From: Ryuthela nishihirai
Lineage: Eukaryota; Arthropoda; Arachnida; Araneae; Heptathelidae
Direction of reading: 5' to 3'
Assembly: GCA_038380435.1 (NCBI GenBank)
Contig: JAWZYU010000019.1
Coordinates: forward strand, 29,475,801 to 29,539,800
DNA: 64,000 nucleotides
In this document: positions 1 through 11,301 of the stretch, in pieces
Numbering within the stretch: position 1 is the stretch's first letter
Layout: every line of letters begins with the position of its first letter
Made by a program: the position numbers and the translations under genes
The notes under the pieces: model-generated
The model's input: the letters and a program-made list of their open reading frames with translations, nothing else
What the model was told of the DNA's origin: nothing
The model's database searches: none

Positions 1-34
1 TCGATGTAAAACCGGAATATTAGCAACACTGCCT

Positions 35-1250
35 GTGGCATTCATCGAAGAGCCAAAACATTATGACCAGCGCGTCTTTATGCAAATCGAAGCAACTGCA
101 GGTAAACGACGGCATGTGTGAAGGTCATGAAACAGTATAAATAACACCTGGTAGTCTTGTTCTTCAGATGGGAAAGGCAGCTAAGTGACTTTGATAAAGG
201 CCAAATTGTAATGACCAGACGACTGGGTCAGAGTATTTTCTAGACGGCAAGGCTTGTGGGATGCTCACTGTCAGCCGTGGTTAGTATCTTCAAAAAGTGG
301 TCCTAGAAGGGAAAAACCACGAAGCGCTAGCAAGGTGTGGGCCGACCATGGCTCATCGATTCTAGAAATGAGCGAAGGCTATCCCATAAGGTACGAGCCA
401 ACAGAAGGGATATTGTGGCACAGCTCGCCCGTACTTTGAATGCTGGTGATGGGAGTAATGTCACAACACATAGTACATCGAACTCTGTTGAAAATGGGGC
501 TGAGTAGCCACTGGCCGCATCTAGTGGTCAGGCTAACCTCGATTCAGAGTCGAAAGCGCCTACAATGGACATGCAAGCATCAAAACTTGACCTTGAATGA
601 TTGGAAGAAGGTCGTCTGGTCCGATGAATCTTGTTTCCTGTTGCACCCTGTGGATGGCCAGGACGTGTGTGTCATATACCTGGGGACGTGTGGGCACCAG
701 GATACATCATGGGACAAAAAGAAGCCGGTGGAGGAAGTGTAATGCTTTGGGCAAAGTTCTGCTGGGGAAACCCTGCGTCCAGTCATTCATGTGCAGGAAA
801 TTATGATGTCTACCACCTACCTAACATAGCATACCTAAACATCATTGCAGACCAGGTACAACCTTTCATGGCAACGGTATTCCCCTCTAGTAGTCCCTTC
901 TTTCAGCAGGATAATGCGCCATGACACACTGTCCGGATTTTTTGACAATGGTTCGCGGAACATGATAAAGACTTCCAGGTATTGCCCTGGCCTCCAAATT
1001 GCCCAGACATCAATCCAATCGAGCATCTGTGGTTTGTGTTGGAAGAGCATATCCGATCTGCGCCGGGTCAAACACGTAACTTAAAAGAGTTAAAGGATCT
1101 GCTGGTAATGTGCTGGTACCAGATACCACAAGACACCTTTAGAACTCATGTAGCATGCATGCCTCCCCGGGTAAGAACTGTTTTGGCGACACGTGGAAGA
1201 CCAACATCATATTAGGCTGGTGGTCATAATATTTTGGTTCTTCAGTGTAT
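35..1250 (+). mobile_element. Tc1-like DNA transposon, degenerate
   Basis: Degraded terminal inverted repeats frame the transposase relic. Positions 47-69 (gaagagccaaaacattatga at the start) match the reverse complement of 1220-1243 over about 22 bp with few mismatches. The exact outer ends are unclear, so the limits given are approximate. The target for this superfamily is TA. The element is inactive because the transposase is broken by frameshifts and stops. Confidence 0.8.
168..1215 (+). pseudogene. Tc1-like DDE transposase, frameshifted relic
   Basis: Seen: reading across frames gives a recognisable Tc1 transposase of about the usual length (around 340 residues). It runs from ATG at 168, through a helix-turn-helix-like N-terminal part (about 180-560), to a catalytic region with VWSDES near 615-635 (first D), FQQDNAP near 900-923 (second D) and NPIEHLW near 1010-1035 (E). 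The D-to-E spacing fits the DD34E type, and GGGSVMLW lies between the first two. The reading is broken early (stops just after the start), again near 590-630, and at a stop directly after the second D. Family role: cut-and-paste transposition at TA sites in the nucleus. It cannot encode active enzyme. Confidence 0.85.
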
Positions 1251-1344
1251 ACTTGTGACTGTTCCTTTGTGTATTTCAATATAAATTCATGCAAAATATC
1301 GATTAGGCGATTAATGACGACTATGTATCTATTATTACATAATC

Positions 1345-1733
1345 GGGTCGGGGGTGGCTCAGTCGGTAGCGCTCCAGGCTCGCAATCTGTAGTTCCCAGG
1401 TTCGAGTCCCAGCTGGGTCAGCGTTGAGATTTATCTCCGCAAAATTTCCCGCCCTGCCCACGATCAGTAGGGGACACCGATGGGCTTGGAAAGGCCGCCG
1501 TCCGTCGGATGAGACGTTAAGCCGTGGCCCCGTGTGCGGGAGAGCCATACCCTGTGCACGTTAAAGAACACGCTGGATGGCCTTGATGGGAAGCTACCAT
1601 CTGTCTCCCAACAGCTGTTCCAGTGGGTCCCCTTCCCCAACCTTCTCTGAGCCTTCGGGGTCCATGTGACCTGGCCATTTAGCCCATGGTGTGCAAAAAA
1701 GTGCAGCTCAGAGGTAAAACAACCCAACCCAAA
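1345..1733 (+). mobile_element. SINE1 copy, nearly full length
   Basis: This is a good copy of the main SINE. It has a tRNA-like head with A box (gtggctcagtcggtagcgc) and B box (aggttcgagtcccagc), a body of about 300 bp, and a 3' end reading aggtaaaacaacccaaccc. The head resembles elongator tRNA-Met, with the anticodon region mutated from CAT to CGC. A short repeat, attattac, lies on both sides (about 1334-1341 and 1733-1741) and may be a target-site duplication. Transcription would use an internal RNA polymerase III promoter. Confidence 0.85.
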
Positions 1734-3011
1734 TTATTACTTATTAATTATTGGCGATGATGTTCAATTTCGTTAATATCGTAAAGAACACAAGCCGCTG
1801 ATTTCGATCGTGATTGCCGCAAACATCGACACGTGACGACTGCCGTCGCTATCACAGTCGAATCATTTCCCCAAAAAGCGCGGGAAGAAGGGGCAGAACG
1901 ACTTTCTTTACAATATACAGAATAATCGATTGTTTATCGATGAATAATGCCTGCTGAGTGTGGGACGTGCCCAGTTTTAGTTTCGGGGGAGGGGGGGTCC
2001 CATTATTTAGTTGCAAAGAGAATCATAGAATTAATTTTTTATTTAATTATTTATTTTATTTCATTTATTTATTATTTTTTCATTTTATTTATTTTTCGTT
2101 TTAGGGAATTGATAATTGAGTTTTAATTTCGGGGAGGGTTCGAGAATTTATTTTCCGGGATAATACTCGAGTAGGGTTTCCCAATTACTAAAATATTCCA
2201 CCGAAGAGGAAAGGTTAAAATTATATTCTGTATCGAATAATAGTTTTCTACAAATCTATTTTTAGTATCAGACATAAAATATGGGGCTGAAATTAAAATC
2301 ATGCAAAGAAAACAGTTTTGGATCGTATAAGACGACTAGATTTTCGGGAGAGGGGAGTGTACTCCCTGGATAGGTCGCTGTACTCAGATACTGATCGCTG
2401 TACTCAGATCAATTTCGATAATTAGATTGATGCAAAAATGCAGGAAGCCTAAGTACTGTTAAAGTAGGTCGCCCTACAGTTGCCTTTTAACGTAGAAGGC
2501 AACCTAATAGCAACTAAGTCAAAATTTATTATGTTAGTAATTAGTAAACTTCATGGCGACACCAAAAAAATTTCTTTTGAGATGTCGAAGTCTCTGAATA
2601 GGAACGCTATTATTAGCAAAGTGGATAAAATGTTTTGTATATGGCCCCCAAGACCTTTCATGAGGAAGCTAAAAAATATCTTTTTCGAAAGATATTTCCT
2701 CTTCCCATAGATCCGGGCCTGACACACCACAATGTCGAATCATGAGTTAGGTAACTTAATAACAAGTCTTGTAAAGTTCGAAAACATATTACCATTTTAG
2801 CCAAACGTCTTGATTTTTCTTCTCATGTACACCTGTGTAAATCTGGTTTATAACCTTTCAAAAAAGTCCTCGAATATATTCATTGACCTCCTGCATCAGA
2901 CAATGTTATTTCTGACTCCAAATATAAATTTTAGGATATTGAAAGAATATCCTTAAACGATTCTAACCTGTTTACTTTCCAAAGTTTGAATTACATTAAG
3001 GTTATCTTCTT
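1734..3011. other. AT-rich spacer, no gene seen
   Basis: It contains T/A-rich simple sequence (about 2025-2100), a short G-run (1985-1998) and a direct repeat of a 13-bp motif (tcgctgtactcag) at about 2370-2410. An open frame at 2480-2710 (+) shows no motif I recognise and no splice or start context that would support a gene. Confidence 0.5.
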
Positions 3012-3405
3012 GGGGTTTGAGGTTGGCTCATTCGGTAACTCGCCAGGCTCGTAATCTGCACTTCTCAGGTTAGAGTGCAAATTGTGCGGGCTTGCTCAAT
3101 GCTTGCGCAGTTTCATTGCTAATCACCACCCTACTCTCGTTCAGAATGGGGACGTCGTTTGGCTTTGAAAGGTTGTCTTCCGTCTTATTGAAGGTTTAGC
3201 CGTGGTCACATATACATGCGAGTCATATCATGTGCATGCTAAAGAACACGCTAGATGGCCTTGATGGGAGGCTTCCCTCGGTTTCCTAACAGCTGCCCAG
3301 TGGGTCCTTAAATTTCTCAGAGCCCTTGGGGTCCTTGTCACCTGACAAAAAAAAGTTTGCAACAAAATATGGTTTAGAGGAAAAAACAATACAACCCAGG
3401 TTATT
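3012..3405 (+). mobile_element. SINE1 copy, diverged
   Basis: The head (ttggctcattcggtaactcg), anticodon-loop region (ctcgtaatctg) and body landmarks (ctaaagaacacgctagatgg; gtttagagg) are recognisable. The B box is damaged and the body has several small indels. An older copy than the ones at 1345 and 47003. Confidence 0.75.
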
Positions 3406-4264
3406 TCAGTATAGACTAACATCTAGAAAGATCAGCAGGATCATGTACATCTTATTTTCTGAGTTTGGAGAACGCTGACCATAAAATACAAATAATACTC
3501 TGAAATGATTCTCACTTAGTCACTTTCCAAAGTTTGACAATGAGCATTGTTTAAACTTAAAATTCAAATGGAAACTGGCATGATAATAATGTTTTGTCGT
3601 AAAAAAACGTTTTTGTAAGTTAAACGAAAGAAGTCCTATATAATTTGATATCAATTTTCAAAAACTTGACTTGATATTTTTCAGGATGAATATTTAAATC
3701 TTTTCTATAATGTTCTCGGGATTGTAGCCTTAGTAGCGTAGAGGTCGTAATCATCTACATATCATCAAACCTTACCCTTTCTTTACTACTCTTAAACATC
3801 AATAACGCTACATTACAGTAACGTTTACATTCAAAACATGCTGATATTAGCAAGTTGGGTTCAAGGACTTTGCTATGATTTATGGGAACACCAATAAAAA
3901 AACTAGTGTTTCGAAGAACCACGAAGGCCTCATTAAATCTACTCACCACCTGAACTTTTCGCAATTGCGAGGTCAAATTTCTCATCCATGACAATCCGCG
4001 TGCCATCGTGACATGAAATGTGAACACGCTTGAAATACGGTATCATTGATATACTATGTGCAAGTAAACAGACTGAAGAGGCACAATATCGTAGTAAATA
4101 AATACATACATTGCCTTTCTCAATCTTAAGATCTCTTACTGAAGTCCTCTCACTTATTAACGTCACTTTCTACATCATGCGTTCAACAAAAATTAGAAAA
4201 ATCAGATGGGTTTCGTCCGGGATTTTTGTGTTGGAATTGAAAGGGACTGTATACTTATCATCCG
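3406..4264. other. Spacer, no gene recognised
   Basis: Two overlapping minus-strand open frames lie at 3755-4166. Neither shows a family motif, and I see no splice context. Nothing else is supported here. Confidence 0.4.
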
Positions 4265-4655
4265 TTTGACAAATGGGTTGGGTTGTTTTACCTCTGAACG
4301 GCACTTTTTTCCACACCATGGGCTAAATGGCCAGATCACAAGGACCCTAAAGGCTGAGAGAAGGTTAGGAGACCCACTGGAACAGTTTTTGAGAAACAGA
4401 TGGTAGCCTACCGTCAAGATCATCCAGCTTGTTTTTTAAAGGGCACAGAATATGGCTATCCCGCACACGAGACCACGGTTTAACGTCCCCTACGACGGAC
4501 AGCGGCATATTCTAGCCATCGCTGTCCCCTACTGACCGAGGGCAGGGAGGGGGAGTTCTGCGAGATAAATTTCAACGCTGGCTTATGCAGGACTCGAACC
4601 TAAGAACTGCAGATTATGAGCCTGGCGCGCTACCGATTAAGACACCCCCGTTCCA
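4265..4655 (-). mobile_element. SINE1 copy, minus strand
   Basis: On the plus strand it begins with the reversed tail (gggttgggttgttttacctc) and ends with the reversed head (gcgctaccgattaagacacc). Full length, moderately diverged. It lies head to tail with the older minus copy that follows. Confidence 0.8.
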
Positions 4656-4839
4656 ATGATAAGAATATGAGTGATATATAAATAATGGCAAGTTTCATAT
4701 TTCTATTTTATTTTAAATAATTTATAAACTTAAGGAATATGAAATTGATTTTGTTGAAACTGAACTTGCATGTTTCTACTAAAGAAAACGTTCTCATCAG
4801 GCCTATTATCGAAATGAAAGCAATTATTAGTGGGAAATT

Positions 4840-5198
4840 TATGATTTAGGTGTGCCTGGGTAGTTTTTCTTCTGAGAAGCTCATTTTTTGTGCAATGGGA
4901 TATATAGGCAAGTCACAAAGACCTTAAGAGCTCAGAGCTGACTAGAGAAAGAGGATCCAAATGAAAACTGTTAGGAAAGAGTTAGAAGTCTCCCATCAAG
5001 ATTCCCCAGCATATTCTACAAAGTGCACATTTCATGGTAGTGGAATAGCATCTTAACGTCTCTTATGACTGGCTTGGGCTCACTGAAGGCAAGGTGGGGA
5101 ATAACTGGGGTAAATCTCAACATTGTCACAATGGGGATTCGAACCTGGAAACGTCAGGTAAACGAGCCTGACGCATTACCGACTGAGAAAATTATCTA
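4840..5198 (-). mobile_element. SINE1 copy, strongly diverged
   Basis: The order of SINE1 landmarks is kept on the minus strand: tail-like gggtagtttttcttctgag, central cacatttcatggtag, and head gagcctgacgcattaccgac. Divergence is high, so this is one of the oldest copies in the window. Confidence 0.65.
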
Positions 5199-5283
5199 AA
5201 AAAATTACCTGTGATATGGAAAGCAGAAAATGTTCAGGAAATGCAGAACAGAAAGAATGGAATATAAATGAGAAGTTTTCACA

Positions 5284-5668
5284 CGGAGGCAGGGATTGGC
5301 TTAGTCGATAGTGCGACGGTCTCGTAATCTGTAGTTCCCAGGGACGAGTCTCAACTGTGCCTGCGTTGAGATTTGTCTCTGCTAACCTCCTTTCCTCCAT
5401 TGGTGTGAAAAGGGATGCTAATTGACTTCGAAAGCCCCGTCCTTACGTCGGATCGGACTTTAAGCTGTGGCCCTGTATGTAGTAGAACCATACACTGTTA
5501 CGCTTTAAGGAACCGCTGTATGGCCTTAACCGGAAGCTTTCTTCTGTCTGCTAACAACTGAAGTGTATCCCCTTCCCCAACCTTCTCTGAGTCCTTAGGA
5601 CCTTGTGACCTGGCCTTTTAGCTCATTCTGTGTGCAAAAGTGTCGCATAGAGGTAAAAAAAATCACTT
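5284..5668 (+). mobile_element. SINE1 copy
   Basis: Head gattggcttagtcgatagtg, then ctcgtaatctgtagttccca, body with gtcggatcggactttaagc, and 3' end agaggtaaaaaaaatc. Full length and diverged. It faces the preceding minus copy, so the two form a head-to-head inverted pair (4840-5668). Confidence 0.8.
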
Positions 5669-5821
5669 TCTTCCTCCACATGACCTGGCAATTTTTCCTA
5701 TTGTTTACTGGAAAGCAGAGAAGAAATGTTCAGGGATAAAGAAACTAAAGTGCATACATCCACGTAGAATGGTTATTACATTTTGTACTCCAACAAATAG
5801 CTTACAACTGCTACAATGAGC

Positions 5822-6073
5822 TTATTCTGATCCTCTTTTTCGGAGTCCATTGATTGCACAATAATGTTTTCCATCAATAAAACGAAAGCGCGACTTGAGT
5901 GCTAATACGTAACAATCAGGTGAACATGTGACTGTACCTTTCCAATATTCAATCTCACAACAATAATCCTGCAGTTGATTATTGTCAATAGGGAACAGCA
6001 GTAAGCTTGGTTCAGAGGGATGGACGCACCGATTATCTGCTCTCTGTTGCAGAGTGCTAATTTGCATATTCAT
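5822..6073 (-). other. Cysteine-containing open frame, unrecognised
   Basis: An 83-residue frame with a CC pair and four further cysteines (motifs DYCCEIEYW, TCSPDCY, HYCAI) ends in a normal stop. I do not recognise a family. No clear promoter, start context or splice acceptor supports it. It could be a chance frame, an exon of an unknown gene or a pseudogene, and it is listed only because nearby repeats do not explain it. Confidence 0.15.
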
Positions 6074-6473
6074 CTATTTCAGTTTTCTTGGCAGCTTTAA
6101 GAATTTTATTGATCCCATATTCTTATCACTTATGCGTTTTAAAAGGAGATTCAGACTCTTTTTAAATGCGAAGGTTTCAAGTTCTTTTTGCATTTTTGTG
6201 GAATTTCAAGACACTGAAGTTTGACCTTTCGATTTAATTTCTGTCTGTCATCCAAAGAAATGCAGTACTGCAGATAACAGCACATTTTAGTGCCCCTTCA
6301 GTTCATTATGCCTGATCAATGTGATGTAAAAGTATATCGGTCTAACTATCAAAGTAAAGGTACCACTGAATAAGTTAGTGTTTTCCGATTTCTCGTGAAT
6401 GAAGAGAAGAGACGAAATGGCTTAAACATTCCTTGTAAAACGTGTATTCCTAATTCACTCATTGTGCAACGTT

Positions 6474-6845
6474 GGAGCGGGGGTGACACAGTTGATAGTG
6501 AGCCAGGCTCCTAATTTTCAGTTCCCAGGTTCGAGTCGCACGTGGATCAAGGTTGAGATTTATCTCCACAAATCCTCCCTCCCTGCACTCTGTCAGTAGC
6601 GAACACCGAAGGGCTTGGGAAGACCACCGTCTGTCGGATGGGACGTAAAGCCGTGGTTCCGTGTGCGGAAGACCATACCCTGTGCACGTTAAAGAACACA
6701 CTGGATGGTCTTGACGAGAAGCTGTCATCTATCTCCCAACAGCTGTCCAGTGGGTCTCCTCCACCCAACCTACTCGATGTCCTTGTGACCATTAGTCCAT
6801 TGTGTACAAAAAAAGGGCCGCTCAGAGGTAAAATAATCCAACCTA
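6474..6845 (+). mobile_element. SINE1 copy
   Basis: Head gggggtgacacagttgatag, B box caggttcgagtcgcacg, core gtcggatgggacgtaaagcc, and 3' end cagaggtaaaataatccaac. Nearly full length. The open frames here on both strands are frames through the SINE and are not genes. Confidence 0.85.
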
Positions 6846-7189
6846 TTGAACAACCTGTGTAAACTCACTCAGTGTACAACGTTTTTAACGATGGAATCCA
6901 AAACTCCGATACTTGTAATAGCTAGAGACTAATGAGCAATTGTATACTTTTATTTAGTATTACGTTCAGAGTTAGGCAAATGCAACGAAGTGATGTGTCA
7001 TCGTACACATTTTACATAGCGAAAAACGCACAGACTTATGAATCAATCACCTTAGTAACACAAAAGAGATTTCCGAATATTCCATTGGCCAAGTATGCAA
7101 TTAAATTGTGAAAGTGTTAAACTTATTTATAGACATAGATTTTAAAAACTATACAAAAGTATTAACGGACAAACGTTTTACAGCTTCTC

Positions 7190-7250
7190 CCCTTGGCGTA
7201 ATGGATAACCGCTCTGATAAACGTGAAGGTTCGAGACCAGCCGAATTAAA
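7190..7250 (+). repeat. tRNA-Arg-like fragment
   Basis: An A-box-like stretch (ttggcgtaatggataaccgc) and a B-box-like stretch (aaggttcgagaccagcc) are spaced as in a tRNA, resembling tRNA-Arg. The anticodon arm is shortened and the acceptor stem does not pair, so it is a SINE head or tRNA pseudogene and not a functional tRNA. Confidence 0.45.
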
Positions 7251-7262
7251 ATATTTTTTTAA

Positions 7263-7446
7263 ATGCCGTCCCGTGGCCGAGTGGTTAGCGCGCTTGGCTG
7301 CTGATCTAAGAGACTGCGTTCGAGCCCCGGTAAAGCATGGATGTATGTGTCGTTTTTCTGCTGAGATCCCGCCATCTTCTCAGGTGTGTATAAACTGAGA
7401 GGCTCCTGTCAGACCTCTGTGGTAAGCAGGTGCTTGAGGGGGGGGG
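7263..7446 (+). mobile_element. SINE2 copy (tRNA-Ser-like head)
   Basis: The head cccgtggccgagtggttagc with ggctgctgatctaag resembles tRNA-Ser(GCT), and a B box (gttcgagccccgg) is present. A body of about 120 bp follows (gtcgtttttctgctgagatc ... gtgtgtataaactgagaggc) and ends in tgcttgaggggg. Five copies of this family lie in the window (7263, 18075, 21963, 32748, 55277). Confidence 0.8.
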
Positions 7447-7903
7447 GTATTAATTTTTATTATTTAATGAACAAACATAAAAAAGAGAACTTGATAGATC
7501 AAGCTTTTTTCATTCATTCTGACTCGTGAAAAAAATACAACTCTTTCTCATTCCCATTTGATGTGAACCTCACACCTTTAAATTCTAACGATTTACAAAT
7601 GTACATGATAAAAATATGATAATTATTCAATTTCTCTACCACAATGACTTTTTCAAATGGATTATTTGTACAATTTTCATCTTCATAAAACATTTCTTTT
7701 TCAAACAAGAGTAAATAAAATTTGTACTAAATTCAAAATCTTACGAAGTTTGAAATAAATTATTTTGAACAGGTTTTATTTTTTGCCTTTTTTGCATGAG
7801 AATCGATTTAAGAGCAGACATAGAATAATGAAAATGAGAAAAAAACTAGAGGCAATATTAAAAATTTTACCACTTTTAAACACGAAATAGGTTGCATTTA
7901 CAG
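7447..7903. other. AT-rich spacer, no gene seen
   Basis: Nothing beyond AT-rich sequence is supported. Confidence 0.4.
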
Positions 7904-8183
7904 AGCAAGCAATACCAAATGGGAGGAAAGGATGATGACATCCCCGGCTGTCATGGTCTATAGTCGGCCTGTAGTTCCAGATGGTCAAGGAACACTTCGG
8001 ACTCGTTTAATAATTGCTGTGCCTCAGCCTTGCCAAACAAAAGAAAGGCCACTTTTATATATTAGGCCTGAACAGTCATTGAGCAGAAGAAGGGAAGAAG
8101 AGAAATTAATTATGAATAAAAATTTAGGTGATTTGATTTGTCTGAAAGTTAACGAAAATATATTTTTAAGCCATATAAAATGA
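7904..8183 (+). other. Possible exon or coding relic, unrecognised
   Basis: A pyrimidine-poor but AG-ended acceptor (ttgcatttacag) precedes an open frame, starting at 7904 with one overhanging base, that stays open to 8183. The first 70 or so residues look protein-like (for example TSPAVMVYSRPVVPDGQG and AVPQPCQTKERPLLY) and base composition is less AT-rich than the flanks. No domain is recognised and no convincing donor is seen. It may be an exon, a retroelement piece or chance. Confidence 0.2.
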
Positions 8184-10553
8184 AATAATTTATTCATCAA
8201 AACTTTATTAAAATATTTCATAATATTTAAAAATCAATTATCAAGTTTTTAAAACTAAATAACTTCAGTTAAATTTTTAGTGATAAAGATATAATTAAAA
8301 CTGCTAGATATTTCAAAATTAATCTGTTATTGCACTGTCCAGCCTTGTGTATCAAAGCGATCTCGGACAACAACTCCTAAAAAAGAAGGCCGTACAAGTA
8401 ATTATGACGTCAGCATGAGTAGTCTTAAAATTTAAACGTTTAAACATTTATTTCAATTTTTACTACTGGTGATTAATTCTTCGAGCTCCCCCCACCCCGA
8501 AATCAAAGACACGTCATAAGACATGCATACAGAAATGCAAGTTGTTTATCATTTATTTTATTCTTATATAATTAATTATAATCTTTTTTCGACAAAATGG
8601 AATGGTTAATGCTGTTTTGGAACGAATAATATTAGAAATACTAGTATAAACTCAAAGTTTATAGGTAACATCATTATAAACCCAAAGAGCCATTCATTAA
8701 TTAAAAATAGAGAATAGGTAAAAGAAATGGTACTTATTTTTTTTATTTTTAATTGATAAAGAATGATTAAAAAGTTGAAATTATAACGAAGGAATATTTT
8801 ATATTTTTATTGATTTTTTTTTCCACAGTTGCAAGAAATATTCTAAATTAAAAAATTACTTATTTTCTGTTTACAATTGCAAGAAATGTTTGAAACTTGG
8901 ATGATTCTGAGTCCCGAGCCCAAAGTCGTCTGTGATATTTTGACCCGAGCTCATATCTAATAAATATCTCTTGTGAAAGTTTAGTCTGCATCAGTGCTGA
9001 CATTGTTAATATGGTTTCATCTGTAATTGCTAATCAGATATACAGCTCTAATTGATCATTAAGCATGTTTAATTGCATAACATTCATATGTTTGAGCAAT
9101 GCCATTAAGTTTCCGTCAGAAAGTAATTAATGTTGCTAAGTGTCCTTTAATACAAATGACTGATAACTAACGACCTATGCAAAGTCTCATTAAATTATGT
9201 TATTTGATCCATTGCTCAGTTTGTTGTATCATAGATGTTCCTCTTTCATTGATGGTGTTCTTATCTGATAAGACAAACAATTGCTTACTGATCCACTATT
9301 CGCTCTTAGGATTTTGCCGATTTTGCTTTTTATTTCACAATAATAGTAATTTCTCTTGATTCTCCTTTTTTCCTTTCATTCTAATCAGCAATTTTATTTT
9401 CATCATCAACTTCGTCTTAATCATCTCCATCGTGTTGCTCACTTTAATCGATGTAATTATCTCCATGGTCACGATCTTTCGCAGTCATCACCATCATCAT
9501 CAGTTATGACAAATGATTATGAAGATCGCAACACACAATACGAAAAATGTAGAAATCTAATGGAAATTAATCGTAGAAATTACGATAGACACTTTAATCA
9601 CCGTTGAATTAACAAAACTTTTGTTCTATAAAGTTATATTAAAACCATTGTAATCGTTCAGAAAGACTAGCTTTTGTCAGTTCAGAACCAAAAGTTCATT
9701 TTTCTTTATTTGTCTCAGATGAAAATTCATTTCTGTTAGGCTTGAGATGAAATTTATTCGTGTATTAGTCCTAGAGATGAAAGTACAGTTTCTATTTGTT
9801 TTTGAGTTAAAAAATAGTTCATTTTCTGTTAGTCTTAGTGTAGAAAGCGCTGAAAGATCAGAGATCATTACTGACATGCCACAGTACCTGGCTGGTGCCC
9901 TTACCTATTACATCTGATATATTGCTTATGACATTAACAAAATATTTAAAATAAACTAAGGTAGAGTAAAATGCTTTTACATTGGCAATCAGAAAAAGTA
10001 ATAAACTAATTTAAAACAATCTTGCATCTCATATACTTTTTTTTTTGAACAGCAGCATTGTATTTAATGACACTAGAGATAAGATGATTTCGGTGATAAC
10101 GCTAATATGAGTAGACTCAAATAAAGTCCGAAATGTTTCCTTTTTCGGAAGTGGTGTTTGTGTTTTAAAATTAAAATCTGAGAGCTACCTACACCTTAAA
10201 TGTATATTCCGCTTCAGAATTTCATGGCTGGGCATTTTTGTAAGCTATGTGACAAAGTGGTGGGGATGCGGCCCATTGTGATTTAGCTACTGAAGAAAGC
10301 CAAACATTTTACAACTGTCTAAGCATCATAAGACAGGATATAATATTTTGTCCCCTCTGGACGACGCTCATCAGAAAACACGAACTTGCACTACAGCCAC
10401 TTGTATTTTTCCGAAGAAGGACAGTACACTTCATCATCAATCATCAATCAAAAATAAATGTCTCCACTAGATCGAGTAAGCAGTACAGTTCAGCAAAACA
10501 TGAATCACCGTTTCCTTTACGTTGCACGTCTGGCAAATCAAATATTTTACCCA
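8184..10553. other. AT-rich stretch, no gene seen
   Basis: There are many short frames without motifs. A run of related short sequences at about 9690-9850 (variants of gttcattttctgttagtctt and gatgaaa) suggests an old tandem repeat with a unit near 45-50 bp. Nothing else is supported. Confidence 0.4.
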
Positions 10554-11301
10554 TCATCCAAGCCCGATAATTGAACGTCCACTGCACAGGGAAGCTACTC
10601 TTGCTGATGTTCCTATGACTCTTGGGTTCTCAGACTTGTAGATTAATAGTGGTTTATACTTGAAATTACCTTCTACGTTTCCACAGAATAACAGGGTTAG
10701 GTGATCTTTAGAAACTTTGAAACCTGGGGCCTCCATCTCCTCCTTTGCAATAAAAGTACTTGTTGGCATCCGTTTCCAATATTGACCCGTTCCGTCGGCA
10801 TTGAATACCTCCTTCGCGGTATAGAAGGAGGTATTCTTGGCTTCATCAAGAACAGTTTTGATGACGCTGAGTAGTTCTGCAGGGTTAAAGGCGGTTGCAG
10901 ACTGATCTGCACTTGCAGCTTCACCGCTGAACTTAATGTTATGCATCTTATAGCGCTACAGAAACTTGTCAAAAAAGTCTTGCGGAGAACTCGTCGACTC
11001 TCCAGTACCTTCTTTAGTTTGCAAGTGCTGTAAGATGCTAATCGTTTTCTGCCTGATGACGCTCCATCGACTGGGATGTTCTTCTGATTGTTATCTTCAA
11101 TCCATGTCAATAACATCGATTCCATGATTCCCAGCAAAGGATTCCGGGAATATTTGATGGTTTTGCAGTCAGAGGTCCAATCTGCTGCAAAAATGCTTTT
11201 ATGGCCGTGGATTCGTTGATTCCAAATGTACGTCCTATGGTCGAAGCGCTTTCACCGACTTCAATCTTTGGGATAATCTCAAGCTTCATATTGTTCTTCA
11301 T
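10554..11301 (-). pseudogene. Tigger/pogo-type transposase relic
   Basis: Seen on the minus strand: an N-terminal CENP-B/pogo-like helix-turn-helix region (11301-11107; GESASTIGRTFGINEST), a middle DNA-binding part (about 11137-10950; LLTWIEDNNQKNIPV), and the start of the DDE catalytic region (10946-10554) with VFNADGTGQYWK (first D), a TFIAKEE motif and SKDHLTLLFCGN. At least two frame changes separate these parts, and the C-terminal half with the remaining catalytic residues is missing. Family role: cut-and-paste transposase with TA target. Inactive. Its end at about 10500 joins unrelated sequence. Confidence 0.85.

Noticed and set aside
1349..1420. Functional tRNA gene at SINE heads
   Set aside because: The A and B boxes are good, but acceptor stems do not pair and a repeat body follows. 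These are SINE heads.
2480..2710. 76-codon plus-strand open frame
   Set aside because: No motif, no start or splice context, surrounded by AT-rich spacer.
3755..4166. Overlapping minus-strand open frames
   Set aside because: Two frames shadow each other and neither shows a family motif.
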